From contig NZ_WRPP01000001.1 of NCBI RefSeq assembly GCF_009760405.1, positions 1,860,001-1,924,000 of the forward strand: a stretch of DNA of 64,000 nt, written 5' to 3'. A model generated the notes under the pieces. It did no database searches and was not told the DNA's origin. It was given only the letters and a program-made list of their open reading frames with translations. Of the stretch, positions 8,845-17,534 are shown one piece after another (position 1 is the stretch's first letter; each line of letters starts with the position of its first letter). This stretch comes from Nocardia terrae. Lineage in GTDB: Bacteria > Actinomycetota > Actinomycetes > Mycobacteriales > Mycobacteriaceae. Both the position numbers and the translations under genes were made by a program.

Positions 8845-10101
8845 GTGACCGATCTACGGTTCACGCCGGCAAATACCTTCACGCCGGAGCGTCTCCGATA
8901 CATGTCGGCGGCCGTGCTGGTCGTCGTGGGGGCGACGTCGGGGATGCAGGTCGCGAACTTCACCGTGACCGGGCTGTCGGTGATCTGTCTGGTGGCGCTG
9001 CCGGGATTCGCGTTGATGTCGCATCGCGGTGTGGATCTGGTGCCGGTCGTGATCGCGGCGCTGGCGTGGATCTCGTTCCTGGTCTCGTGCGTGGTGAACC
9101 ACGTGAGCGTCCTGTGGCCGAATGCGCTGGCGGCGCCCGCGTTCGCGTTGTATTTCATCGGGTTCGCGGTGCTCACCGGTCGGTCGGTCGACGCGATCGC
9201 CGCGCTGCTCGCCGGGGTCGCCGTGGGCAGCATCGGGTTCTTCATGTTCCACGGCATCGAGCTGACCAATACCGGTCGGTTCCTTGATCTGTGGAAGTAC
9301 GGAATCGCGCACGCGGTGACGGTTGTGCTGGTGTACGCGCTGATTCGGTTCCGCGCCCGGCCGTTGGTGATCTCCGGTGCGCTCGGCGCGCTCGCGCTGG
9401 CGAGCCTGGGGCTGAACTTCCGCTCGCACGCGCTGGTGTGCCTGGTCGCGGCGGTGTGGCTGGGGGTCCGGCACGTGCTCGGCACCCGGATCGGGCGCGG
9501 CTGGTCGCTGGCCGGTGTGACCGGGTTCGGGCTGTTGTTCGCGTACTACATGCCGATCGCCGCGCGGGCGGGCCTGTTCGGACCGGCGTTGCAGCGCAAG
9601 ACGGTCGAGCAGGAGGCGACGCACCTGCCCCTGCTGCTGGCCGGGCGGACCGAGCCGCCGATGACCTTCTCCGCGATCGCGGAGCGGCCGCTGCTCGGCT
9701 GGGGCAGCGCGCAGCACCTCACGCCCGAGTTGTATACGCGGGCGGAACATCTCGCGATCCGGATCGGATTCGCGCCGACCTTCCCGTACGAGCTGTACTG
9801 GCGGCTGCCGGTATTCGACTACTCCGCCTTCCATTCCATTCTGTTCGGCGCCTGGGCCGAGGGCGGGCTGATCGCGGCGCTGCTGCCGCTGCTGATCCTG
9901 GTCGCCTGCGCGGGGGTGTTCTGGAACTACCGGCGGCTCGGGCAATGGGCTCCGCTGTTCGTCGTGGTCGCGCTGCAAGGCGTGTGGGACCTGCTCTACG
10001 CGCCCTGGACCTACGGCATGCTCCCCGAGCTCGCGTGCCTGGTGCTGGCGTACCTCGCGATCCACTTCCGGCGAACGCCGTCGACGACTCCGGCGTCATG
10101 A
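8845..10101 (+). CDS. O-antigen polymerase/ligase-like membrane protein (second Wzy-like)
   Basis: 418 residues from GTG 8845, chosen because AAGGGGA lies about 10 bases upstream; an ATG at 8785 would add 20 residues of non-hydrophobic sequence. About ten membrane helices and a large loop around residues 240-335 carrying ERPLLGWGSAQHL, the pattern seen in O-antigen ligases and polymerases. Probably polymerises or ligates undecaprenyl-linked glycan on the outer face. It overlaps the next GT2 gene by ATGA. With the fusion protein at 784-3738, the locus has two Wzy-type domains. Confidence 0.8.
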   Translation: MTDLRFTPANTFTPERLRYMSAAVLVVVGATSGMQVANFTVTGLSVICLVALPGFALMSHRGVDLVPVVIAALAWISFLVSCVVNHVSVLWPNALAAPAFALYFIGFAVLTGRSVDAIAALLAGVAVGSIGFFMFHGIELTNTGRFLDLWKYGIAHAVTVVLVYALIRFRARPLVISGALGALALASLGLNFRSHALVCLVAAVWLGVRHVLGTRIGRGWSLAGVTGFGLLFAYYMPIAARAGLFGPALQRKTVEQEATHLPLLLAGRTEPPMTFSAIAERPLLGWGSAQHLTPELYTRAEHLAIRIGFAPTFPYELYWRLPVFDYSAFHSILFGAWAEGGLIAALLPLLILVACAGVFWNYRRLGQWAPLFVVVALQGVWDLLYAPWTYGMLPELACLVLAYLAIHFRRTPSTTPAS

Positions 10102-10991
10102 ATCCGGCGGTGAGCGTGATCGTGCCGACCGTCGGCCGAGCGTCGCTGCGCCGCGCGGTGGAATCGGCGCTGCGCCAGACGTACCCGGTCACCGAGGTGC
10201 TGGTCGTGGCCGCCGAAGGTCTCGCGGTGGACCTGCCCGCCGACACCCGGATCACGCTCGTGCGCACCGCCGATCGCCTCCGGCCGGGTGCCGCGCGGCA
10301 AGCGGGTATCGTCGCCGCACGCGGCACGGTGATCGCGTTGCTCGATGACGACGACGAATGGCGGCCGGAGAAACTGCGGTGCCAGCTCGAAGCCGTCCGG
10401 TCGCAGAACCCGGAGTCCGAGGCCGGGCGCGACTGGATCTGCTCCTCACGGGTCGAGGTATCCGGCCCCGGGAGCCTGCGATGGGTCTGGCCGCGCCGCC
10501 TGATCGCACCCCGGGAATCGGTGGCGCGGTATCTGTTCCGATTCACCTCGTTGCGCGTCGGCGGTGCCGTCCTGCAGACCTCGACCCTGTGCTTCCCGAC
10601 CGAACTGGCTCGGCTCGTCGGATGGGACGCCGACACGGTCCACGACGAACCGACCTGGTTGCTGGCCGTGCAGCGGGCGCGCCCGCAGGTGCGGGTGATC
10701 CAGGTGCCGCAGGTGCTGGGCACGTATCACGTTGGGGGCGAATCGGTTTCGCGGGCGAGCGTCGACCGCGTGGACGACTACATCGCCTGGGGACTGGAGT
10801 ATCTGCGCGCCGAGTCACCCCGGATTCGCGGTGACTATCTGTGCACGAGCCCGGTCAGCGCCGCGGTCGCGGCCGGTTCGGCGGCCGGGGCCGGCCGTGC
10901 GCTGCGGGCCGCGCTGCGCCACGGGCGTCCCGGCCCGTTCGCGCTGGCCTACGCCGTGCTGAACGGCGTCCGGATCCTGTTGCGGCGATGA
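10098..10991 (+). CDS. GT2-family glycosyltransferase
   Basis: 297 residues, GT-A fold. The N-terminus VSVIVPTVGRASLRRAVES and LLDDDDEW (about residues 78-85, the metal-binding DxD region) are diagnostic of GT2 enzymes. Coupled by ATGA overlaps both to the Wzy-like gene upstream and the flippase downstream. It likely adds a sugar to the repeat unit on the cytoplasmic side of the membrane. Specific donor unknown. Confidence 0.85.
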   Translation: MNPAVSVIVPTVGRASLRRAVESALRQTYPVTEVLVVAAEGLAVDLPADTRITLVRTADRLRPGAARQAGIVAARGTVIALLDDDDEWRPEKLRCQLEAVRSQNPESEAGRDWICSSRVEVSGPGSLRWVWPRRLIAPRESVARYLFRFTSLRVGGAVLQTSTLCFPTELARLVGWDADTVHDEPTWLLAVQRARPQVRVIQVPQVLGTYHVGGESVSRASVDRVDDYIAWGLEYLRAESPRIRGDYLCTSPVSAAVAAGSAAGAGRALRAALRHGRPGPFALAYAVLNGVRILLRR

Positions 10992-12313
10992 CCGATCCGA
11001 TCCGGCTGGCGCCCGGCGAACGCCGGGCCTTGCTGCGCAGCGCCGGCTACCGCATCGCGGGCACTCCGATCGTGGCGCTGCTGGGCCTGGCGAACACCGC
11101 GATCATCGTGCGGCAGACCGGCTCGGCGGTGTTCGGTCTGGTCTCGCTCATCGCCACGGTCACGCTGCTGTTCCCGTTCGCGGACCTGGGCATCGGGGCG
11201 ACGGTCCTGAGCGCGAGTGCCCAGCTGGCCGATGATCCCTCGGCCGCCGATGTCGTCCGCCGCGCCTACCGGGTCTTGTTCGGCGTCGCCGCGGGCCTGA
11301 CGGTCGCCGCGTTCACGCTGCTGGCGACGGGGAGCTGGACGGTGCTGACGGGCTTGTCGTCCGGCCCGCAGGACGGCTGGGCGATCACCGTGGCCGCGGT
11401 CCTGTTCGCGCTGACCATCCCGGCCGGGCTGGGCGTGCGCATTCTCATCGGCATCGATCGCAACGAGCTCGCGACGCTCGTGCTGATGAGCTGTCCGGCG
11501 TTCGCCCTGCTGACCACGCTGGCGCTGTCCGCGGCCGGTGTGCGCCCGATCTGGTATTGCGTGTCGGCGCTGGTCGGCGTGCTGGCCGGGCAGAGCGTCG
11601 GCACCGTTGCCGCGCTTCGGCTCTCGGGGCTGGGCCGGTCGGCGTTCGCCCCGGTTCCCGAACCGCGCACGCGGCTGCTCGCGGGCAGCGTGTGGTTGTT
11701 CGTCGTCGGGGTCGGGCTCCCCGCCGGATTGCAGAGCGGCCGTTTGCTGCTCTCGCATCTGTCCACGCCGGACGAGCTGTCGCGCTACGCCTTGATCGCC
11801 CAGATCTACGGGGTGATCTGGCAGGTCATCTCGACGGCGGGCCTGGCGTACTGGCCGGTCTTCGTGAAACGCCGTGGCGCGTCGGCGGAAACGGTCCGGA
11901 TCTGGTGGCGGATCACCGGGATGTTCGTCGGGGCCGCGGCGCTCGGGGCGGTGGCGCTGGCGGCGCTGGGCCCGTGGGCGGCCGCGATCCTGTCCGGCGG
12001 CCGGATCGACGTGTCGTATCAGCTGGCGCTGGCCTTCGGCGCCCTGCTCCTGGTCCAGAGCACGCATCTACCGGCGAACGTCCTGCTGACCAAGCCGAAC
12101 GAGGCGCGCTGGCAGGCGGGCTGGACGGTGGTGATGGCCGCGCTCAGCATCGGGCTCGGGATCGCGGTCGCCGCGCGATACGGCGCGGTCGGGGTCGTCT
12201 GCGCCGCCGCGCTCGGAACCCTGCTCGCACAGGTGGTCCCGGATCTGGTGTGGGTGCCTAGGCTGGTGCGCGGCCGCTCGGCCGGTCGCCATCGACGCCC
12301 GGACGGGCGGTGA
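10988..12313 (+). CDS. Wzx-like polysaccharide flippase
   Basis: 441 residues with about 12-14 hydrophobic helices. The N-terminal SAGYRIAGTPIVALLGLANTA followed by a short loop with TGSAVFGLVS is typical of the MATE/Wzx exporter fold. Expected to flip lipid-linked repeat units across the membrane. Its ATG overlaps the preceding stop. This is a second flippase besides the one in the 784-3738 fusion. The 3' end overlaps the convergent acetyltransferase gene by 56 bases. Confidence 0.8.
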   Translation: MTDPIRLAPGERRALLRSAGYRIAGTPIVALLGLANTAIIVRQTGSAVFGLVSLIATVTLLFPFADLGIGATVLSASAQLADDPSAADVVRRAYRVLFGVAAGLTVAAFTLLATGSWTVLTGLSSGPQDGWAITVAAVLFALTIPAGLGVRILIGIDRNELATLVLMSCPAFALLTTLALSAAGVRPIWYCVSALVGVLAGQSVGTVAALRLSGLGRSAFAPVPEPRTRLLAGSVWLFVVGVGLPAGLQSGRLLLSHLSTPDELSRYALIAQIYGVIWQVISTAGLAYWPVFVKRRGASAETVRIWWRITGMFVGAAALGAVALAALGPWAAAILSGGRIDVSYQLALAFGALLLVQSTHLPANVLLTKPNEARWQAGWTVVMAALSIGLGIAVAARYGAVGVVCAAALGTLLAQVVPDLVWVPRLVRGRSAGRHRRPDGR

Positions 12314-12890
12314 GCGCCGTCGCCAGCGGCGCGACCATGGTCGCCCCGGCGGGTACGTCGTGGATGACGGTCGCGTTGGCCCCCACGGTGGCCCCGTCGT
12401 GCAGGGTGATCGGGCCGAGCACCACCGCCCCCGCGCCGACCCGGACCCGATCGCCCAGTGTCGGGCGGCCTTTCGCGTCGTGGCCGACGGTCACCTGCTG
12501 ATTGATCCAGCAGTGGCTGCCGATGGACTCGGCGGTCACGATGGTGCCCACGCCGTGCTGGATGAACAGGGCGGGCCCGATGCGATCGGCCTCGAGGGTG
12601 AGCGTCGGCAGCGGCCGGTAGCAGGCTCGCAACAGGATTCGCAGCACGGGCGAGCGGCCGCGCAGCCGGTAGTGCACGAGCGTGCGGAACTCGGGCAGGG
12701 CGGCCGCCAGATAGGCGAAACGCGAGTATTCCTCCAGCGCGGTCAGTTTCGGCGCGTCGATGCACTCGATCCACCAGGCGATATCGGCGCGCACCTCCTC
12801 GGCCGCGGCGGCACAGCGCCACAGGGGGTACGCCAGCACCCGGGCGACCCGCAGTCGCAACGCCCACAGCTCGGCAGCCATGCCGCTCAT
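12258..12890 (-). CDS. Serine O-acetyltransferase-like hexapeptide acetyltransferase
   Basis: 210 residues from ATG 12890; ATG 12881 with AGGA upstream is an equally possible start. Residues 1-95 are helical, as in CysE-type proteins. From about residue 100 there is a left-handed beta-helix with IGPALFIQHGVGTIV, WINQQVTVGHD and VGANATVIHDVPAG, the CysE/EpsC signature including the catalytic-type His. Polysaccharide loci often carry such genes as glycan acetyltransferases, so I infer repeat-unit acetylation rather than cysteine synthesis. The 3' end overlaps the convergent flippase gene. Confidence 0.75.
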   Translation of the reverse strand: MSGMAAELWALRLRVARVLAYPLWRCAAAAEEVRADIAWWIECIDAPKLTALEEYSRFAYLAAALPEFRTLVHYRLRGRSPVLRILLRACYRPLPTLTLEADRIGPALFIQHGVGTIVTAESIGSHCWINQQVTVGHDAKGRPTLGDRVRVGAGAVVLGPITLHDGATVGANATVIHDVPAGATMVAPLATALTARPGVDGDRPSGRAPA

Positions 12891-12922
12891 CCTAAGCGGG
12901 CCGTCGGTCCGCGCGGGCTCCC

Positions 12923-13540
12923 TCAGCAGCCGGATTGCAGAGCCGCGCGCGCGTATCCGACTGTTTGGTACCCGAATTCGTAGACCCACCGGTACCACGG
13001 GATCCGTTCCGGGCTCTCGATCATCACCAGATCGCCGTCGTAGCACTGTTCGAGGATGTAGCGCGCCCGCGAGATGTGCGGGCGGAAGGTCACCACGATC
13101 ACCGTCTTCCAACCGTGCTCGGCGGCGAGGCGGCGCAGCTGGCGCGCTTCACCTTTCGTGGTCGGCGGGTCCGGAACGAAGCAGATCAGCTGAAAACCGG
13201 TCTGCGGCGTCTTGCAGACATCGGTGAGCCAGTCGTCGCGCGTGCCGTAGGGATTCGAGATCAGGACGGTCGGCGCCCACCCCTGCCCGCCGAGCGAAAG
13301 ACCGTACGGATACCGGTGAAATCCCTCCCCGCCGAGCACGAATATCGCATCCGCCCGCCGCAGGTGGTCGATCTGGGGTTGCGCGTACACCGGAAATCCC
13401 GCACCGGCGATGGTGGCGATCAGCACCCCGACGCTCGCGAGCGCCCACCGCAGCCCGCGGGCCCGACGGCGCTGCCGGGCGAGGCCGCGCGGTCGGGGGC
13501 GCACCGGTTCCGCGGCGGTGTCCTCGTCGTTCGCTGTCAT
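12923..13540 (-). CDS. YdcF/SanA-type DUF218 membrane protein
   Basis: 205 residues. A basic N-terminus with an Arg-rich stretch precedes one membrane helix (about residues 31-50). The extracytoplasmic domain begins with ADAIFVLGGEG and continues with VLISNPYG, PPTTKGEARQL and VVTFRPHISRARY, the DUF218 pattern of YdcF, ElyC and SanA. Members are linked to envelope integrity and lipid-carrier metabolism; the exact reaction is not known. Position next to the sugar-phosphate transferase fits a role in polysaccharide assembly. Confidence 0.8.
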   Translation of the reverse strand: MTANDEDTAAEPVRPRPRGLARQRRRARGLRWALASVGVLIATIAGAGFPVYAQPQIDHLRRADAIFVLGGEGFHRYPYGLSLGGQGWAPTVLISNPYGTRDDWLTDVCKTPQTGFQLICFVPDPPTTKGEARQLRRLAAEHGWKTVIVVTFRPHISRARYILEQCYDGDLVMIESPERIPWYRWVYEFGYQTVGYARAALQSGC

Positions 13541-14028
13541 GCGGGCGGGAGTCTTCCGTACTCGTCCGTATTTGTCGGTGACAGTCTACGATTCCGTCTC
13601 GACGTACCTGGTCGGCGGCGGCGAGCCGATCAGCGTGAGAATGGAGCCGACCGGTTCGGTCGCGCGTACGCGACGCGAGGCCGGAATTTCCGTAACACCC
13701 TGCGCAGGTGTTGCGAACTCAGTGGTGACCCCCTTCGGGGGTCACGGTCTTCGTCCCTTGGGGCCCAGTCGATTTCGTGCTGTTCGTTCTGCCCTGCGAT
13801 GTCGTCATGGCCCGCACCCTCTCCGACCGCGCGCCGGGGATCTCTCAGCGAATCTTCGATGAGGCACATCAAATATGTTGATACTCAGAAGTATTCAGGA
13901 TCTTCAAAGAAGCTCCGGCCTGCGGGTGAAACATGGACCTGCGGTGGACGGAACCGATAATATTCTGCCCGGGCGTCCAATGGGGGAGCGTCGGCAGCTT
14001 GGCAATTCGGCGTGGGGATGGAGCGCAG
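13541..14028 (+). other. Long non-coding leader upstream of the initiating sugar transferase gene
   Basis: This 488-base stretch lies between the divergent DUF218 and sugar-transferase genes, and no convincing gene is seen. It holds two hairpins: AACACC/GGTGTT around a TGCGCA core (13694-13712), and GTGACCCCC/GGGGGTCAC with a 3-base loop (13725-13745). A relatively A+T-rich patch at 13868-13915 contains ATACT-CAGA-AGTAT (13881-13894). The promoters for both genes must lie here. The hairpins could be leader RNA structures or operators (inference). Confidence 0.5.
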
Positions 14029-15525
14029 ATGGCCTTCCAAATTGACCGGACGCGGATCAGGGGGTCCGCGCCGGAGTGGCGTTCCGACCGTGAGCGATGG
14101 CAGACCGAATACGGCCGCCGGGTCCGGGTCTGCGAGGCGCTCGTCCTGGTCGCGACCATCGGTGCGGCACAACTGATCCGGTTCGGCGGCATCGACGACA
14201 ACGATCAAATGGCCGCTTGGTCAGGCGACGCCAGTATCGGGTACTCGATCATCTCGGTGCTGCTGGCGCTGTCCTGGTTCGGGTTCCTGGTGGCCGGCAA
14301 CGCCGCCTCGCCGGGTGCGCTGGGCACCGGGCTCGAGGAGTATCGCCAGCTGACCTCGGCCACCCTGCGGCTGTTCGGCCTGATCGGGATCGTCTCGCTG
14401 CTGTTCCGATTGGATTTCGCGCGTGGGTATCTGGCGATCGCGCTGCCTTTCGGCCTGCTCGGTCTGCTGGTCAACCGGATGCTGTGGCGGCGCTATGCCG
14501 CGGCGCAGCGCCGCAGCGGACGCTACCGCACCGCGGTCCTGGTACTCGGCGGTCCCGATGCGGCTCGCGAGATGATGACCTGTTTCGCCCGCGACCCCGC
14601 GGTCGGCTATTCGGTGGTCGGCGTCTACAGCCCCTACGACAAGGAATTCGGCGGGGAGAGCGAACTTCCCGACGTGCCCATCCTCGTCGGCGCGGAGACC
14701 ACCGTGCTGGACGCGGTGCGCCAGACCGGCTCCGACCTCGTGGCGATCTCGGCGACCGAGCATCTCGGCGCGCGCGGCATCAATGATCTGGTGTGGCAGC
14801 TGGCCCCGCTGGGCGTGGGCGTGGTGGTGACGCCGGGCGTGGTCGATGTGGCCGATCAGCGCATGGCGATCCGCCCGATCGGCAATCTGCCGCTGCTGCA
14901 CATCGCCAAGCCGCAGTACGGCCGGTCGCGCTCGTTCGGCCGGGCCGTCTTCGACCTCACCTTCGCGGTGTCGGCGCTGCTGCTCGTCTCCCCGGTGATG
15001 CTCATCGCGGCGGTGGCCATCAAGATCGACAGCCGCGGCCCGGTCTTCTACCGCTCCGAGCGGATCGGTCTGGACGGCGTGCCGTTCCGAATGATCAAGT
15101 TCCGCAGCATGTTCCCCGACGCCGATCAGCGGCGCGCGGCGCTCGAGTCCGACAACGAGGGCGCCGGTCCGCTGTTCAAGATCCGTGAGGACCCGCGGGT
15201 CACCCCGATCGGGCGGATCCTGCGGCGCTACAGCCTGGACGAATTGCCGCAGTTCATCAATGTGATCCGCCGCGAGATGAGCGTGGTCGGGCCGCGCCCG
15301 CCACTACCCGGCGAGGTCGAGCGCTACGACGGCAAGGTGCGGCGGCGGTTGCTGGTCAAGCCGGGAGTGACCGGACTGTGGCAGGTGTCGGGCCGTTCGG
15401 ATCTGTCCTGGGACGAGTCGGTCCGGCTGGACCTGTCCTACGTCGAAAACTGGTCGATGGTTCAGGATTTGCTGATCATCGCGAAGACGATCACGGCGGT
15501 GACCCGCAGTGACGGCGCCTACTGA
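14029..15525 (+). CDS. Polyprenyl-phosphate sugar-1-phosphate transferase (initiating enzyme)
   Basis: 498 residues from ATG 14029, which has GGAG five bases upstream; an earlier in-frame ATG at 13933 lacks a clear site. Four N-terminal helices and a nucleotide-binding-like middle domain (VLVLGGPDAAREMM) are followed from about residue 300 by the bacterial sugar transferase domain: a membrane-inserted helix, GPVFYRSERIG, MIKFRSM, LRRYSLDELPQ and MSVVGPRPPLPGE. This is the WcaJ/WbaP-like layout. It transfers a sugar-1-phosphate from a UDP-sugar to undecaprenyl (or decaprenyl) phosphate, starting each repeat unit. Sugar identity not readable. Confidence 0.92.
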   Translation: MAFQIDRTRIRGSAPEWRSDRERWQTEYGRRVRVCEALVLVATIGAAQLIRFGGIDDNDQMAAWSGDASIGYSIISVLLALSWFGFLVAGNAASPGALGTGLEEYRQLTSATLRLFGLIGIVSLLFRLDFARGYLAIALPFGLLGLLVNRMLWRRYAAAQRRSGRYRTAVLVLGGPDAAREMMTCFARDPAVGYSVVGVYSPYDKEFGGESELPDVPILVGAETTVLDAVRQTGSDLVAISATEHLGARGINDLVWQLAPLGVGVVVTPGVVDVADQRMAIRPIGNLPLLHIAKPQYGRSRSFGRAVFDLTFAVSALLLVSPVMLIAAVAIKIDSRGPVFYRSERIGLDGVPFRMIKFRSMFPDADQRRAALESDNEGAGPLFKIREDPRVTPIGRILRRYSLDELPQFINVIRREMSVVGPRPPLPGEVERYDGKVRRRLLVKPGVTGLWQVSGRSDLSWDESVRLDLSYVENWSMVQDLLIIAKTITAVTRSDGAY

Positions 15526-15537
15526 TCGCCGAGTGAT

Positions 15538-16539
15538 ATGGAGAACCATCGCATGATCCAACCCGTTGCCGAGTCGACACCGGGATTGCGGGTGGGCGAT
15601 CTGGTCGAGGTCCGCAGCGCGGCCGAGATCCTCGCCACCCTCGACGAGCGCGGCGAGCTGGACAATCTGCCGTTCATGCCCGAGATGCTGGAGTTCTGCG
15701 GACAACAGCTGACCGTCCACAAGGTCGCCACCAAGGTGTGTGATCCCTACGGCCGCACCGGAATGCACCGGATGACGAGCACGGTCCACCTCACCGGCGC
15801 GCGCTGTGCCGGAACCTCGCACGGCGGCTGCCAGACCGCGTGCAGCCTGTACTGGAAAGAGGCGTGGCTCAGGCGCGTCGCGCCGGGCACGCCGCCGACG
15901 GCCAGCAATGGCACCCGCATCGATCTCGAACTGCTCGAGGTCAATACGCGCAAGCCGCCGCTCGACAGCGGCCGCGACAGATACTCCTGCCAGTCGACCG
16001 AGATGATGCGCGCGGCGCCGACCTGCCTGCCCTTCCGCGATGTGCGGCAATACGTCGAGGACGTTCAGGTCGGCAATGCCACGGTGCGCGAGTCGTTGCG
16101 GGCCTTCTTCTTCGCGTCGTTCAACCGGCTGCAGGCGGTGAGCAAGCGGGTGCTGCCCGCCAGGCTCCAGTTCCGCGGCGGCGCGGAATGGGGTTTCGTG
16201 CGCGGCCGCGCCGTCGGCAAAACCCCGGTGGCCCACCTGGATCTGCAGCCCGGCGAGCTGGTGCGCATCAAGTCCAAGGAGCAGATCGAGCTCACCCTCA
16301 ACGAACACCGGCTCAATCGCGGCATGGGGTTCGAAGAGGAGGCGGCGCGCTTCTGCGGACGCACCGCGCGGGTGCAGGCACGCATCACCCGGTGTCTCGA
16401 CGAGACGACCGGTGAGCTCGTGATCATGAAGACCCCGGCGATCGTGCTCGAGGATGTGTTCTGCGAGGGCGTCTACCACGCGAACTGCCCGCGCGAGTAC
16501 GTCTCGTTCTGGCGTGAAATCTGGCTCGAGCGTGTCTGA
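15538..16539 (+). CDS. Tandem Cys/His-domain protein of unknown function
   Basis: 333 residues from ATG 15538; ATG 15553, with GGAG nine bases upstream, is an alternative start. The protein contains two copies of a domain of about 100 residues (about 16-112 and 236-333). Both copies share the ordered pattern DLVEVRS-type start, FCG, C-D/L-D with Gly, a CxGxxHxxC element and a final W(K/R)E-W-L-RV. The paired Cys and His residues look like a metal site or disulfide core. A middle segment has two further Cys residues. No signal peptide or membrane helix. I do not recognise a named family; being between the priming transferase and a GT2 gene suggests a role in glycan assembly or its control. Confidence 0.75.
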   Translation: MENHRMIQPVAESTPGLRVGDLVEVRSAAEILATLDERGELDNLPFMPEMLEFCGQQLTVHKVATKVCDPYGRTGMHRMTSTVHLTGARCAGTSHGGCQTACSLYWKEAWLRRVAPGTPPTASNGTRIDLELLEVNTRKPPLDSGRDRYSCQSTEMMRAAPTCLPFRDVRQYVEDVQVGNATVRESLRAFFFASFNRLQAVSKRVLPARLQFRGGAEWGFVRGRAVGKTPVAHLDLQPGELVRIKSKEQIELTLNEHRLNRGMGFEEEAARFCGRTARVQARITRCLDETTGELVIMKTPAIVLEDVFCEGVYHANCPREYVSFWREIWLERV

Positions 16540-16573
16540 ACGCTCGGGACCACTGAGTCGGGAGGGGACTCGC

Positions 16574-17467
16574 ATGCGAAACTCACACACACTCGTCACC
16601 GTCGGACTGCCGGTTCGCAATGGGGCGGAACGGATTCCGGATGTCGTGGCGTCCGTGCTCGCCCAGGATCACGCGGATCTGGAACTGGTGATCTCCGACA
16701 ACGCGTCGACCGACGCCACCGAGGAGGTCTGCCGGGACCTCGCGGACCAGGACAGCCGGATCGTGTACCACCGCAACCCGGTCAATGTCGGATTGATGAA
16801 CAACTTCGTCGGCGCGCTCGATCTGGCCAAGGGCGCCTACTTCCGGTGGATCGGCGACGACGACTGGCTGAAACCGAACTATCTGTCCCGGTGTCTCGAG
16901 GTCTTCGACGCCGACCCGAGACTGCTGCTGGTGACCACCCAGCTGGACTACACGGGTCCCGACGGCGTCAGCCGGACCGCGCCCTACGACGGGACCGCAC
17001 TGGGCTCCGATGATCCGGTGGTCCGTTTCACCGAGATGCTGCGGCTGCTCAACGAGAGCTTCCTGCTGATCGATCCGCTCTACGGCGTGTTCCGCTCCGA
17101 TCCGGTGCGCCGCATAGCGCGCCGGAACATGTTGCGCGAAGACGAGGTCTTCGCCGGGAAGCTGGCGCTGGCCGGTCCCTGGGGACATGTGAACGAGGTG
17201 CTGGGCGGGCGGCATTTCCAGCACGACCGCCAGACCGTCATGGCGCGCAAGCTCGGTGTCCCGAAGTGGCAGGCGCACCTGTCCACCACGCTGCAGTGCC
17301 GCGAATGGCTGCGCTGGATAGCGGAATCCGATCTCGGCCCGCAGCAGCGTTGGCAGGCCCGCCGCGCGGTGGCGGAGCTCTATGCCGAACGGCAGCGGAT
17401 CACCGCCGCCCGCGGTGTGCGCAAGCTGTCCGGGTACCTCGGTTCGAACCCGGCGACCAGCGGGTAG
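16574..17467 (+). CDS. GT2-family glycosyltransferase
   Basis: 297 residues. ATG 16574 is preceded by GGAGGGG at ideal spacing; an in-frame extension to 16454 is low-complexity and rejected. The GT-A domain begins LVTVGLPVRNGAERI, includes ISDNASTDATEEV, and has the WIGDDDW metal-binding DxD region near residue 97. The C-terminal third is helical and likely binds acceptor. Adds a sugar of unknown identity to the repeat unit. Confidence 0.88.
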   Translation: MRNSHTLVTVGLPVRNGAERIPDVVASVLAQDHADLELVISDNASTDATEEVCRDLADQDSRIVYHRNPVNVGLMNNFVGALDLAKGAYFRWIGDDDWLKPNYLSRCLEVFDADPRLLLVTTQLDYTGPDGVSRTAPYDGTALGSDDPVVRFTEMLRLLNESFLLIDPLYGVFRSDPVRRIARRNMLREDEVFAGKLALAGPWGHVNEVLGGRHFQHDRQTVMARKLGVPKWQAHLSTTLQCREWLRWIAESDLGPQQRWQARRAVAELYAERQRITAARGVRKLSGYLGSNPATSG

Positions 17468-17534
17468 CGCGGTGGGCAAGGTTCCGGTGATCTCCGAACA
17501 CCGGTCGACGCGCCGACGGGTGTCCGTGCCACTA

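Noticed and set aside
12258..12890. Cysteine biosynthesis gene cysE
   Set aside because: The hexapeptide fold matches, but it has no cysteine synthase neighbour and lies within a polysaccharide locus, so a glycan acetyltransferase is at least as likely; no gene symbol given.
13630..13872. Minus-strand open frame of 80 codons in the leader before the priming transferase
   Set aside because: No ribosome-binding site, no family resemblance, and it spans the hairpin structures; treated as non-coding.
13881..13894. Similarity between GATACTCAGAAGTATTC here and the palindrome at 30497-30511
   Set aside because: The resemblance covers only short half-sites and the spacing differs; most likely coincidental.
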